This document shows, piece after piece, positions 33,998 through 43,440 of a stretch of DNA of 64,000 nucleotides (positions are counted from its first letter, which is position 1; each line of letters starts with the position of its first letter). A program made the translations under genes and the position numbers. The notes beneath the pieces were generated by a model that worked only from the letters and a program-made list of their open reading frames with translations, was not told the DNA's origin and searched no databases. Source of the stretch: Chondrus crispus. Lineage: Eukaryota > Rhodophyta > Florideophyceae > Gigartinales > Gigartinaceae. The stretch spans positions 122,712 through 186,711 of the forward strand of contig NW_005178996.1 of the NCBI RefSeq assembly GCF_000350225.1, read 5' to 3'.

Positions 33998-35267
33998 TTA
34001 CTGTGGGCTTTCAGTAGTTTGATTTGCGCGGAACTTCAAATCAACACGCCTACGCCTTTCTTCACGATAGTTCGCCTGTACGCGCCTGCTTTTATCAATT
34101 TGAGTTTTACCAATCTTGTACCAACGATTGGTAATCTTATGGTACAGACGTCCGTCATCTGCCCTAAGGGGATTCCAACGAATATGCCACTTCGTCAGCC
34201 TCATGCACAACATGAATTTAGAATCATATATTTTCTCTGACCATTTCCGTTTTGACCCCACAACGTCCCAAATGCCCGACATCCTCCCAAAATAATTTTC
34301 CAGAAGTACACGCTTGAAATATGTCGATTCTCTGCAACTTGTGATGGTGACAGAACACCATTACGCGGCTTCTTAGTAGGATTGATAGCACGAAAAACTC
34401 CTTAGAACCTTGATAACCCTTGTCTAATAATATCCCCCATGTATCTGCAAATTCGTCTTCCATTGGACCATCATCCTCCAGCTCCAATTCATCAGCACAC
34501 TTTTCAATTGCTCCTCGTGAAAGTGTCGCATGTCCTGAAAAATGCGAAAATAAGATACAAAACCAGGTTATTGGGCAATACAGCCAATTTCCATCCCATT
34601 TAGCAGAACGGATGCCTCAATGTTGTATCCATACAAGCCATGCTTCTTGCTAGAGAACAGCTTACTCTCGCTCAAGTTCCCGTTTGGGCGATTCGATGGC
34701 TGGAATCTCACACGTGTGGCATAGCAGGCCATCGGATAGTTGCGAAACAAAGCATTAGTATCGACCATCTCTTTCATACTCCATTTTCTGGCTTGATGGG
34801 AATTCCCATGTCTTAACATAATGCTCGTATATTGGTCCGGATATGATTGCGGAAAACGTTAGAATGATTCGTTCAAATGTTGCCGCCTTCATATGGAACA
34901 TGTTTCCCATGTAATCCCACTGAGATCCATGCTTCAAAACGGCTAGTGTCATGAACAACACATTCTTGGCAGTCTTGTCATATTTCCGTCCTCGTCCGAC
35001 ATTATATTCGGACACTCTGTGCACTTTAAACGCCTCCCGAACCCCTTCAAATTCCACTAAGGAGAAGTTAGTCATCTCCCTGATACCTTCTGCCCCGCTC
35101 TGATCATAAAAAGTGTCCATGATTGGACACTCGGAACCGTTTTCCTGGTCAGTGTCCTCTTGGAGCGGTTGAGACAGCTGTACCTTGATTTCATTCTCTC
35201 TCTCTACCGGTGCATCGGCGAGTAGAGAGAGGGCAGTAGCTGCGTTAGTTGAAGTAAAGGGAGCCAT
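33998..35267 (-). pseudogene. DDE-type transposase, copy 2
   Basis: Same family as 31528-33076, on the other strand. 34755-35267 gives the N-terminal half (VLFMTLAVLKHGSQWDYMGN, MFHMKAATFERIILTFSAII). 34568-34819 has YGYNIEASVLLNGMEIG. A possible short intron (GTATT...TTTTTCAG, about 34520-34577) precedes DMRHFHEEQLK. LLDKGYQG (about 34420) and LLENYFGRMSGIWDVVGSKR with WNPLRADDG (33998-34320) complete it. Frame changes break the middle. The second half tracks copy 1 residue by residue in places (KWHIRWNPLR versus HMRWNPLR), so both descend from one element. Confidence 0.65.
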
Positions 35268-35496
35268 GGGGAAGGGCTTTTGATGCGGTGGGGTGTGTAC
35301 TTTGAAGAAGACCCCTGTTCTTCCGAAGTTACTGTATCGTTTTGGAAAAGAACGGGAGGCGTCCTAAAAGACCGCGCAATTTGGATATTACAGAAAGCGC
35401 AGAATTTGACTTCGTAATCTCAATTCACATTGCTTGCAATCCAAAATATTTATATTTTGATAAATGGTTGAGTATGTTGGCAATGACAAGTAGGGG

Positions 35497-35614
35497 TTGT
35501 CGCCTCGATTCGAGTGCAGACACGCGCCGAGTGCAGATATGAGCACCGAGGCTTGCCGAGGGCCTCATATCGCACGACGCACAGCGTGTTTGCACGATGG
35601 GATCGAGGCGACAA
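35497..35614. repeat. 118-bp foldback element (MITE-like)
   Basis: The ends TTGTCGCCTCGAT and ATCGAGGCGACAA are inverted copies. The imperfect stem continues inward (ACACGC/GCGTGT, ATATGAG/CTCATAT), so most of the segment could fold into one long hairpin. It has no coding capacity and no clear target duplication. Confidence 0.6.
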
Positions 35615-35772
35615 TATGCTTGTCTATCGGCTGCTACAGCGACTGTCAGCCATTGTAATTACAGTAAAATTGTTGGCTTGATTATTGTCTGCACTATGGT
35701 GCAGACATTTTCGGCAGTAGTGCGGACATCTGCAATTTTTGCACTGCACTGAACCCCGCCAAGCCCTTTTCA

Positions 35773-35911
35773 GGGCCTCTTTTAAGACAGCATGGACAGC
35801 CATGTTTGGATGTATATGTTCGCGATTTTCAAAATATTACATGTCCAATAATTTAATGTATTGTGCCAGCGCGCCGTGATCCGTAAATTGGCTCAAGGGG
35901 TGCATCATACC
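35773..35911 (+). repeat. left terminal and subterminal region of the Harbinger element
   Basis: Terminal repeat followed by about 115 bp that matches 6368-6506 in reverse complement almost base for base (blocks such as ATATTACATGTCCAATAATT and GGCTCAAGGGGTGCATCA). Confidence 0.85.
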
Positions 35912-35969
35912 GTATCGTCTCACACGATCCTTCATTCATCCATCCCTCACACATTCCCCATAGCACATC

Positions 35970-37292
35970 ATGACGACACGATCCCCAGGCTCTTCGTCAT
36001 CAGGAACATCTTCGGACTCCGATTCGTTTGTCGTCGTGGCTGGGGCTGCGTACCACTGGGTGAGGACCAAGTTCACAGGAAAGCGCCGACGCAAATCATA
36101 TGTCTAGCGTCTCCTTCCATCTCGACATACAGTGTCCTTTGACGACATTACGAGAGCACTAGGCCCCGATCTGTTTCGAAAGTCATACCGCATGTCAGAA
36201 GCAGCATTCGCTCTGTTGCTAAACGAGGTGCAAGATCTCATTGACAAACCATTCAAGGCGGCCACAGAATATCGAAGGAGTACAGTTCCTCCCGCAGTTA
36301 GGCTGGGAATCACCTTAAGAATATTAGCCGGAGCAAGCTACCTCGACCTTGTCCTTGCCTATCAAGTGGCAGAGAGTACTTTGCACGAAGTATTCAATTC
36401 TACGTGTGAGGCACTGATGACGCGGCTTCGTTTGAAAGGGTTTCCTACTAGTAGCGCAGGTTTGCGATCCATTGCAAAGCGCTTTCAAACTTCAAGGAAA
36501 TCTGTGAATCCGCTTTCGGGTTGCGTTGGTGCGGTAGACGGAATCTGTGTTAAAACTAAGAAGCCCGAACCTCAAGAAAACCCTGCTATGTTCTATTGTC
36601 GGAAAGGTTTTTATGCGATCCCGGTTCAAGCTCTTGTTGACTCTGACTATATTTTTCGTTTTTGTTCTGCAATTTGTACAGGTTCAACACACGATTCTCT
36701 CGCTTTTTCTGTTTCAGGACTGAAACGGGAAATAGACAAGGGCATCCTCGGCACTTGTTACTACATTGTAGGAGACGAGGCGTACTCCTGCACAGAGCAC
36801 ATAATCACGCCATTTTCGAAATCGGGTGCTGACACTGACCAAGACAACTTTAATTTTTTTCTATCCTCCTTGCGCATGCACGTAGAGCAGGCATTTGGCA
36901 TGCTAGTTGCCCGTTGGAGAATATTACGTGGTGGGTTGGAGTTTTCTGTAAACAAAAGCACTAACCTTATTTGTTTGCTAATGAAGCTGCACAACTTTGT
37001 GCTCGAAAACGACAGAGAGCGCTCTGTGTTGACCCATCAGCTAACAGACTACGAGAAACAAGTTTTAGAAGCTGACATCAATCAGTGGTGCCAGGAATCA
37101 AGACAATTGGCTCGTGAGTTTCAGGGCAGATACGAGAGAGATTGCTGCAGTCACGACGGAACACTTCTGCCTGTCAGGAATGGTTCTAATTCCAGAAAGC
37201 GAGACAGGTTGGTTCAAATCGTTAAGGAGAAAGGCAGAGAACGGCCTGAAGTACCGCTGCACCATTACAGCGTAGATCATGAACGCATGTGA
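35970..37292 (+). CDS. PIF/Harbinger DDE transposase, one in-frame TAG
   Basis: The frame opens with ATG at 35970 (MTTRSPGSSSSG) and meets TAG at 36105-36107. It then runs uninterrupted to 37292. The long downstream part opens VSFDDITRAL and has no ATG before MSEAAF. Numbering from GTG 36132 (386 aa), the catalytic triad is Asp136 (GCVGAVDG), Asp215 (IVGDEAYS) and Glu252 (HVEQAFG), in the contexts of the DDE_4 transposase family. STHDSLAF and RWRILRGG are also typical. A helix-turn-helix-like stretch (AVRLGITLRILAGASYLDLV) precedes it. The basic C-terminus (SRKRDRL) may be a nuclear signal. The catalytic core looks intact, so the single TAG is either a recent lesion, is read through, or is bypassed by another start. 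It would cut and paste elements with these ends. Confidence 0.85.
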
Positions 37293-37449
37293 ACAATTTA
37301 TCAAGTGCAACCGTCTGGCCAATCAGGCAAGTAGTGACGGAAGGGATGTGGAATTGATTTCGCGACAAGTGGCAAACCCAGTCTCTATTTGATCTACTAC
37401 CGTTGGTCTCACCAGCCTTGCCGGCATTCAGCTTTGCGTACAGCCGAAA

Positions 37450-37983
37450 ATGCCGTCATGCGACGTACCCGACGTGAATGTGTGTGTTGATCGCATGTCG
37501 ATCGCTGTGTGTTTGGCAAGGCTACGCGTCCTTCCTTTAGGTGGTGAAGCGATGCATGAATGGAAGCGACTGTATAGCGAGCGCACAGAGCAGGCGGACG
37601 TGAACGTGAGGACGATAGGAGGCTGGGAAATTCACCGGGTGGAGAGATTTGGAGGACATAGGCGGGTGGTTGTGAAGCGGTGAGGCGGGAGGGAGGAGGC
37701 GTTCTGGATGGCGCTTCATCGGCATGATGGGGATGAGAATGGGTTTGGAATGCACGGAGGGGACGATGGAAAGGTGAGGTTTCGATACGAGGGGCGGGAG
37801 CGGTATTTCGAGATGGGTGAAGAGCACTCGGCTGTGGAGACGGATGCGGTAGGAAGAAAGAAGGGGTTTGCGACGAGGGTAAAGCGGTGGCGTATGTGGA
37901 TGTTTTCGGTTTGGTTGTTGGTGTTTCATGGCTCGGGCGCTGTTGACAGCGCTGACATCAGTCAGAAAATCGGACGCCGCTAG
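37450..37983 (+). pseudogene. unidentified ORF with one in-frame TGA
   Basis: A single frame is open except for TGA at 37681-37683, where CGA would give Arg. The text (EWKRLYSERTEQADV, WEIHRVERFGGHRRV, then AFWMALHRHDGDENGFGMHG, KVRFRYEGRERYFEMGEE, and a hydrophobic WMFSVWLLVFH) looks coding but is not a family I recognise. It is the first item of the cargo region. Low confidence that it was ever a gene. Confidence 0.35.
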
Positions 37984-38083
37984 CACTGTGTGCGAGGATC
38001 GCGCCAACGTAGTACAGGTCCTGTCAAATTAACGTGTCGACATCAGAAGCGTCATTAATGATGGAATCGATGCAGACGCTCTT

Positions 38084-38587
38084 GTGTGTGATGATTCCGC
38101 GCTGCCGTCTAGCGTTACATCTTCACTGCCGAGTCCGAGTGAGAGCGCTGTACCAACCGTGAGTGCTCCTGCATCTATCAGCGCAAATCAGGTACCGGTT
38201 GGTAGTGCCACCATCAGCTCAGGTACCAGCTCGCCGTCAGCAAGCGCGGTGGCAAGTGCAAGTGTTCTGTTGCCGGTTACTTTAGAGACGCCGTCGGTCT
38301 CTCCGGGGTTTGGTTCTTCTGTCAGTCCTCAAGCTTCGAGCAGTATGCTGCTGCCCCAGATTTCCGCCACTCCATCGACATCTCCTGGCTCGCATGTATC
38401 GGTGAGCCCGCAGGTGACGGGGAGCATCTTCGTGCCATTGATCTCGTGTACGCTGTCGCCTAGTGCTACGGGTCCTTCCGTGAGTGCAGCGTCTTCGGGA
38501 AATATGTTGGTACCCCTGATCTCGGCCGCACCGTTCCGCTCCGTGCGGCTGATTTCCCTGTTTTTGCCAGCCAGTCGTTGCACATAG
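38084..38587 (+). CDS. Ser/Pro/Thr-rich repeat ORF, fragment
   Basis: 167 aa, dominated by Ser, Pro, Thr, Ala and Val. Imperfect units of about 26 residues repeat: SVSPQASSSMLLPQISATPS, then SVSPQVTGSIFVPLISCTLS, then SVSAASSGNMLVPLISAAPF. Such sequence is typical of extracellular stalks or glycosylated ectodomains. There is no clear signal peptide and no membrane span in this piece. It stops 20 bases before the next ORF, which is in another frame. I treat it as a fragment of a surface-protein gene; the start is uncertain. Confidence 0.4.
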   Translation: MCDDSALPSSVTSSLPSPSESAVPTVSAPASISANQVPVGSATISSGTSSPSASAVASASVLLPVTLETPSVSPGFGSSVSPQASSSMLLPQISATPSTSPGSHVSVSPQVTGSIFVPLISCTLSPSATGPSVSAASSGNMLVPLISAAPFRSVRLISLFLPASRCT

Positions 38588-38606
38588 CTGTAGATTTGCG
38601 CTTCAG

Positions 38607-40031
38607 ATGAATTCGCAGACGTCATCCAACTCTAATGAGGAACTCGAATCATCACGGGACAAACAACCGGAATCTTCTTCTCCCACTTCCTCCCCCACCG
38701 CAACGGACTCTGAGTTAGACGAGCCTCAGCTGGACTCCGGTTCTGGTTCTGGCTCAGCCATATCTGGAAACGGAGGCGACGGTCCCGGTAAGCGCCAACC
38801 AGATGACGGCGGGGGTAAGAATCCCGAAGGGTCAAGAAACACCAACCCTGTCATGCCAGAGGAAAAGTCGCAACTAGAGCAAGTCAACCACAGCTTCAAG
38901 AAAATCATCGAACTACCGGCTGGCATCGTGTCCACAGTCACCAGAACGGCATACGGCTTTTTAACAGATCGCGTCAGGGAGCTGTTACACTTTGTCCCAG
39001 CCCCGGTAATCGTCGCTCTCATCTCCACCGTATCTACTATTTCAGGGACCAGGTACAACGCACGTCGCAATAAGATGGCTGCCATTGCCGCACAGCAGAA
39101 GGCGGCCAGGGCTAAGAAAGACGAAATTGAGCGGCTGCTGAGAAAGAAGTACATGGAGCTGTCAGCCTCTATTCTGAAAAGCGCTGCAAAGCTCGCTGAC
39201 AGAATTCACTCTATCGTGGATGCAGACTGGGACCGCGTGGAAAAGAAAGGTCTTGACAGCTCTCTTTCTCCAGCATATTCAGCCTATTTGCTCGGTCGAT
39301 ACTTCGCAATGGTAGAGATTATCAAGCAGGAGAGCATTATTTTGGATTATGGTTTCCATGCAGCAGATAGAGTCTTAAGCAATATTCTTGGTAGGATTCA
39401 AGGTGTATTTGCGGCAAGCGACGAAATTCTTATCGAGATGCAGATGACGGAGCATCTATTCCACCCGCCTGATGGGCAAACGGCTCTTCGCGCCGGCCCA
39501 TTACGTGTTACACCGCGTGCACAAGCTGTCCTTGGCGAGCTCCTGCATCGCAAGCTCTACAGCGGGAAATTGGATTTCGTGGATAAAGCAGAAAACGAGA
39601 GGCGTGGGCAGGACGCGGTCCTTTCGTTCCGAGAATTTTCTCGTATTCTGGAAGTAGATGCAACCGTCGCGCGCTGGTACAAGCCTGTGATCCGAGACTT
39701 TGAGACTTTGGAGGCCTTCGTGCGACGTACTTCGCGAAGCAAGAGACGATGCGATCGAGTTGGGTCACGACTGTATTTCGCGCAGTCGGCCTTGATGGAC
39801 TTGGTCGAGTTTTTCGACCCGTTGCCGCAGGCACATGCCATTCCATTCTATCGGCGGAGAAGGCTTCAGCTTGGAGGGGTTTCGTACTCCGAGGAGCAGC
39901 GTGCACCGCTAAGCCTTCATCTGTTGTACAGAGAGCTGGCGAAAATCAGAGATCGTCGCTCGATGGTGGGGAGCAAGATGGACCGATTGAAGCTCTGGAT
40001 CGGTCAGAATCGAGAAGCTGACCGCATCTAA
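38607..40031 (+). CDS. intact 474-aa predicted membrane protein, unknown function
   Basis: The N-terminal about 100 residues are acidic, Ser/Pro/Gly-rich and disordered (SSSPTSSPTATDSELDEP, SGSGSGSAISGNGG). One hydrophobic segment follows (FVPAPVIVALISTVSTIS, about residues 128-145). A basic linker then leads to a long helical domain (about 160-470) with AAIAAQQKAARAKKDEIERL, AYLLGRYFAMVEIIKQESII and ILIEMQMTEHLFHP. The YLLGRYFAMVEI pattern recalls uncharacterised conserved proteins with a membrane anchor followed by a cytosolic helical domain; I cannot name a family or function. There is no lesion in the ORF, unlike the fragments to its right. It lies inside the 10.1-kb transposon, on the same strand as the transposase, and may still be expressed. 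Confidence 0.65.
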   Translation: MNSQTSSNSNEELESSRDKQPESSSPTSSPTATDSELDEPQLDSGSGSGSAISGNGGDGPGKRQPDDGGGKNPEGSRNTNPVMPEEKSQLEQVNHSFKKIIELPAGIVSTVTRTAYGFLTDRVRELLHFVPAPVIVALISTVSTISGTRYNARRNKMAAIAAQQKAARAKKDEIERLLRKKYMELSASILKSAAKLADRIHSIVDADWDRVEKKGLDSSLSPAYSAYLLGRYFAMVEIIKQESIILDYGFHAADRVLSNILGRIQGVFAASDEILIEMQMTEHLFHPPDGQTALRAGPLRVTPRAQAVLGELLHRKLYSGKLDFVDKAENERRGQDAVLSFREFSRILEVDATVARWYKPVIRDFETLEAFVRRTSRSKRRCDRVGSRLYFAQSALMDLVEFFDPLPQAHAIPFYRRRRLQLGGVSYSEEQRAPLSLHLLYRELAKIRDRRSMVGSKMDRLKLWIGQNREADRI

Positions 40032-40255
40032 CTTTTACATCTGGAAGCAGAAAATCCAGCTACTGCTTGCTCTCCGAGATGTCGATCAATACGTTCTCGA
40101 GGAACCCACACACAGATCCTTGTCGATCTCATTGCAAATATTTCGAACCTCCACGCCCGCCGCTCCCACGCACCATCTTCTTCTACACGGCTCCGTGGCC
40201 CACTCCCTGACGCATTACTTTCGCCGTCTCGCTGCCGACCCGCCGCGCGCATCAC

Positions 40256-40573
40256 GTGCTGCTATCCGCATGCCGGGCGCGGCCGCTGCGAGGCGTGGCG
40301 GGCGTGGCCGCTGCGGCGCGTGACACTGCGCGGCTGCACGACGCAGCAAAACATTGCCCCCCCGCACACGGTGCTGCGCTGCGCCGCCACTCGCAGGGCC
40401 TAGACGCGGCGTGGCTCAACACCCTCGTGCGGCTCACGGATCTGCTACTGGGCGAGAGCAAGCGGTACAACCTCACAGCGATCCGCACGCGCGATGCCGT
40501 GCGTCTCAAGCACGTCATGGATGCGCTTAGCCTGCTACTGGCGCTGGACTCCGGTACCGTTGTTTACTGGTAG
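40256..40573 (+). pseudogene. RsmG (GidB)-like methyltransferase, N-terminal fragment
   Basis: The last 55 residues (LVRLTDLLLGESKRYNLTAI, AVRLKHVMDALSLLLALDSG, TVV) match the N-terminal helical region of RsmG, the 16S rRNA m7G methyltransferase: the sequence before the SAM-binding glycine motif. The frame then ends at YW-stop, exactly where the SAM site should start, and Ser/Thr/Pro repeats take over. The first 50 residues are Ala/Arg-rich, as in an organelle-targeting leader, but no ATG begins this frame. It therefore looks like a 5' piece of an organellar rRNA methyltransferase gene cut and joined to other DNA. It lacks the catalytic part. Confidence 0.6.
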
Positions 40574-41219
40574 CCCACTACTGCCATCGACTGGGACACC
40601 GCTGCCGTCATCAGGTGTTGTTGCAATTGTACCGACCGAGACCCCAACGCCCCTATCAAGTGTGAACGACTTCTCGCCGACACGGACGCCTACTCCTTCA
40701 TCAAGTGTCAATGAAGCCCCACCGATCAGGACACCAACACTAATACCAACACCAACAACAAAACCAGCGCTTTCATCAAGTTTCGATGAAAACCTATCGA
40801 CTCAAACACCGATCCCTTCTTCAAGTGTTTCCGAAACCCTTGCAACCGGGAATCTTACGCCTTTACCAGGCGGAACCGAAATCGTACCGACAGAGACATT
40901 GAGACCTTCCTCGAGTATCAACAGCATACTACCCACGATAACAGCAACACCTACGCTAAGTATGGTCACAATGCTACTCACGAGGACATCTATTCCATCA
41001 TCGAGTTTCAACCCAATAGGACCGAGTGTATCACCAGATGCAGCGCAGGTTTCCATCTCGGCTTCACCAGTCTTTCCGAGCCGACCTGCAGATGTTGACG
41101 ACTCGCCTGATTTATTTTCCGACCCACCGACTCCCGTTGCTCCGTCATCTGAAGTCGACGTTCCCAATCCGGTGATACCGACTGACGAAGAAGACCCAGG
41201 ATCATCTCCGGAAGCGTAG
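40556..41219 (+). pseudogene. Ser/Thr/Pro-rich ectodomain fragment
   Basis: The frame that ends at 41219 becomes repetitive just where the RsmG homology stops. Units such as TPTPLSSVND, TPTPSSSVNE, TPIPSSSVSE and TSIPSSSFNP recur every 15-30 residues, then an acidic end (DEEDPGSSPEA). This is typical of glycosylated stalk regions. No signal peptide is attached. A membrane span and tail that would suit such a protein occur 2.2 kb further on, fused to helicase sequence. The ORF technically starts upstream at 40494, inside RsmG sequence in another frame, so that start is not meaningful. Confidence 0.45.
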
Positions 41220-41342
41220 ATACTAGGAACGCCGGAGGGAGTGGCAGTCTGGTTGCCGGTGTCGAACGAAGATTATGTTCCCTTGTTTCCGTGTGCGGAT
41301 TACGGCCTGGTCTATGACATGCGAGAGCTCAACCACACAAAC

Positions 41343-41373
41343 AATTATCAAAGGGATTTTCCCTTTGATAATT
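41343..41373. repeat. perfect hairpin at the 5' edge of the BTB-BACK fragment
   Basis: AATTATCAAAGGGA, three T, then the exact reverse complement. It lies where the homology to a BTB domain begins, so it may mark a joining point. As RNA it would be a stable stem. A run of T does not follow, so a terminator is not suggested. Confidence 0.6.
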
Positions 41374-41375
41374 GA

Positions 41376-42488
41376 AAAACTTCTACTATGGAGATTCCTA
41401 TCGACTCTGTTTCGTTGCCCGTATTTAGAAAGGTTTTGGAATACGTGTAAACCGGCACAATCGCCCTTCAAGCTGCAGATATATATGATGTTTGCTCGAT
41501 ATCTGCGCAGCTTGGAATCGGTAGTCTGCAAAGCATTGTCTTTTCCTACCTTCGAAACGAGGAGAATGTGCGTCAAATCGTCACCGTCTTAGATCGTGCT
41601 CTCCAAGACTCGGAACAGAATCGCTTACTCGTCGTGAGGCTCACAGAGTATCTGGCCGAAAACTGTTCCAAGTTACTCTGGCGTGCCCCGTATGAAGAAT
41701 TATCTGTCGACCTTATGCTGCACATTGTCAAGCAAGAAAACCTTGGTGCTTCAGAATATGAAATATGGCAAGCGCTTGTGGAATGGGGATGCATGCAATG
41801 CAGCGTTTCGCCGCCAAAAGCTGTCTCGGCAATGTCTGAAAGGGAGAAGAAGCGAGTCAGAGAGTGCTTGCAGAGGTTTTGTCGGCCGGGGTACCTGCGC
41901 ATTCTAAATTTCGACACAGAGACTTTCGCTCGCGAGGTAGAGCCGCTTGGATCATTTCCACCGGCCGAGATGCTTTTGAAGTATCGTTTTGACGTAGTGG
42001 CTGGTAACGCCGCCTTCGAGCATGCCTATCACGGAGACCGGTACAGTTTTCTATTGCGAGTTCGACAGCGAACCGCTTGTTATGAATCTACTAGTCATCC
42101 ACATCCGAGAGGTGGGTCTCAAACGTTCAAGGTTCAAATGCCTCGGTGGGCGACGGAAATGAAAGTGGTTTTTGATCCACGGACGGCTCTGGGGCGATAT
42201 TCTGAGCTTGCGTTTTGCACTGACGAAAGGCGCGCGATGCGGGTGTATTCGGTGAGGGCTAGTGAAGTGCCAGGGACAATGTGTCTGCTCTCCGATATGG
42301 AGACGACGACGCCATATTGGGCGCAATCACGGTTACAGAATCACGGTGAGAGATCCGGCGTCTCAGCGCGCGCGTTAGGAGTCGAACCGATTTACATTAG
42401 CGGGAACAGCTTTTGGTGTACCTTTTTGCTCTCCGCAGAACGTCGGCGATTCGGCATGGGGCTACAAATTTTTCGTTTCAATCGCTAG
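41376..42488 (+). pseudogene. BTB-BACK protein fragment with one nonsense codon
   Basis: The frame starts in the last third of a BTB domain (MEIPIDSVSLPVFRKVLEYV, TAA at 41448-41450, TGTIALQAADIYDVCSISAQ). The TAA stands where BTB proteins have Tyr (EYxYTG), so a single C-to-A or T-to-A change explains it. After it the frame is open to 42488. The BACK domain follows (LSVDLMLHIVKQENLGASEY, EIWQALVEWGCMQC, VRECLQRFCRPGYLRI). A C-terminal beta-rich region (MKVVFDPRTALGRYSEL, FWCTFLLSAERRRFGMGLQI) resembles the CUB-like domains found after BTB-BACK or in large E3 ligases. Such proteins usually serve as adaptors for cullin-3 ubiquitin ligases. The BTB N-terminus is missing. An internal ATG at 41568 would give a 306-aa BACK-containing product. 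Confidence 0.6.
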
Positions 42489-42586
42489 GTAGCTCAACCG
42501 AAACCGCAACAAACCCTGAGTTTTCTGAAGAATTGTTATGGCTTGTTTTGCAAGAGTTGACGCTGCCCTCTGCACCCTGCCAATGG

Positions 42587-42633
42587 TGAGAACGACGACA
42601 ACTCATTCGTATAGTCTTTTTGGTTCTTCAGGC
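42587..42633 (+). other. putative short intron in the helicase fragment
   Basis: GTGAGAACG...GGTTCTTCAG lies directly before the point where conserved helicase-gene sequence begins (AWHNFPFD). The donor, the pyrimidine-rich end and the AG acceptor are all present, and the length of about 46 is short but possible. If real, the fragment was copied from genomic DNA rather than from spliced RNA. Confidence 0.4.
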
Positions 42634-43440
42634 CTGGCATAATTTCCCGTTCGACACTCGGACGGTTGTCACCGTCACTAACTTCATGGCTTCGGAGGTG
42701 TCCTCGATATTGCCATCATATCTGACACCTGCAATACCCTACCATACATTCAATCGCATGCAAGTCACATGCATTGAGGCATGGGACAGCGATTGCAACA
42801 TGCTCGTCTCAGCGCCTACTGGTTCTGGTAAAACGCTTTGCTTTGAACTTGCCCTTCTTCGCTACTTGCATCTTGCTCTCACTTCATTAGAGAAAAAGTA
42901 CCTACCTGCCAGTGGTTTACCCAGGAAGGTGGTGTTTATTGCTCCCACTAAAGCCATTTGCATGGAAAAGGGACATGACTGGAAACGGCGATATGCGTTT
43001 CTCGGCTTACGGGTTGAAATCATGACAGGAGATGTGTATGCGGCAGGTTCCAATTCAATCTTGCTGAATGCTGACCTGATCTTGACGACTGCTGAAAAGT
43101 GGAATAGCCTCACGAGGAATACTTGTTCCCAAGCAGTACCCGGCGTTTTGTCCAATATTGCTTTGCTCTTCGTCGATGAAGTCCACCATATAGGGAACTC
43201 ACGAGGTGGTACACTTGAATCTGTCATAACTCGCATGTTTGGCACCAGCGACCAACTCAAGCAGAACATATCATCTGCTCAAGTTCAGTCTCTGCGTGTC
43301 ATTGCATTGTCTGCCACCGTCAAAAATGTCGGGGAGGTCGGACGCTGGCTACGAGTTGACCCGGAACATATTTTGCAGTTCGATCAAAGCTACAGGCCTA
43401 TTCAACAGCTGATGAACCCACAGCTTTCGGACTTGCAGAC
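42634..43440 (+). pseudogene. HFM1: MER3/HFM1-type helicase, first RecA domain only
   Basis: Helicase motifs appear in order: motif I APTGSGKT (with LVSAPTGSGKTLCFELALLR), Ia VVFIAPTKAI, Ib region ADLILTTAEKWNSLTR, motif II DEVHHIG (a DExH box) and motif III LRVIALSATV. NVGEVGRWLRVDPEHILQFD and SYRPI follow, as in the meiotic crossover helicase MER3/HFM1. The homology ends at SYRPIQQL. RecA domain 2, the winged helix and the Sec63-like region are absent, so it cannot be a helicase. The frame runs on to a transmembrane segment that has no place in this family, making a chimeric ORF that ends at 43603. MER3 normally acts on recombination intermediates in the meiotic nucleus. The symbol marks the origin only. 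Confidence 0.75.

Noticed and set aside
36105-36135. 31-base intron removing the TAG in the transposase
   Set aside because: A GT...AG pair exists (GTCTAG...ACATACAG) but about 31 bases is too short to accept without RNA evidence, and the frame is continuous apart from the stop.
40494-41219. Single 241-aa protein starting at 40494
   Set aside because: The first about 20 residues are the RsmG fragment read in the wrong frame; only the repeat part is plausible coding.
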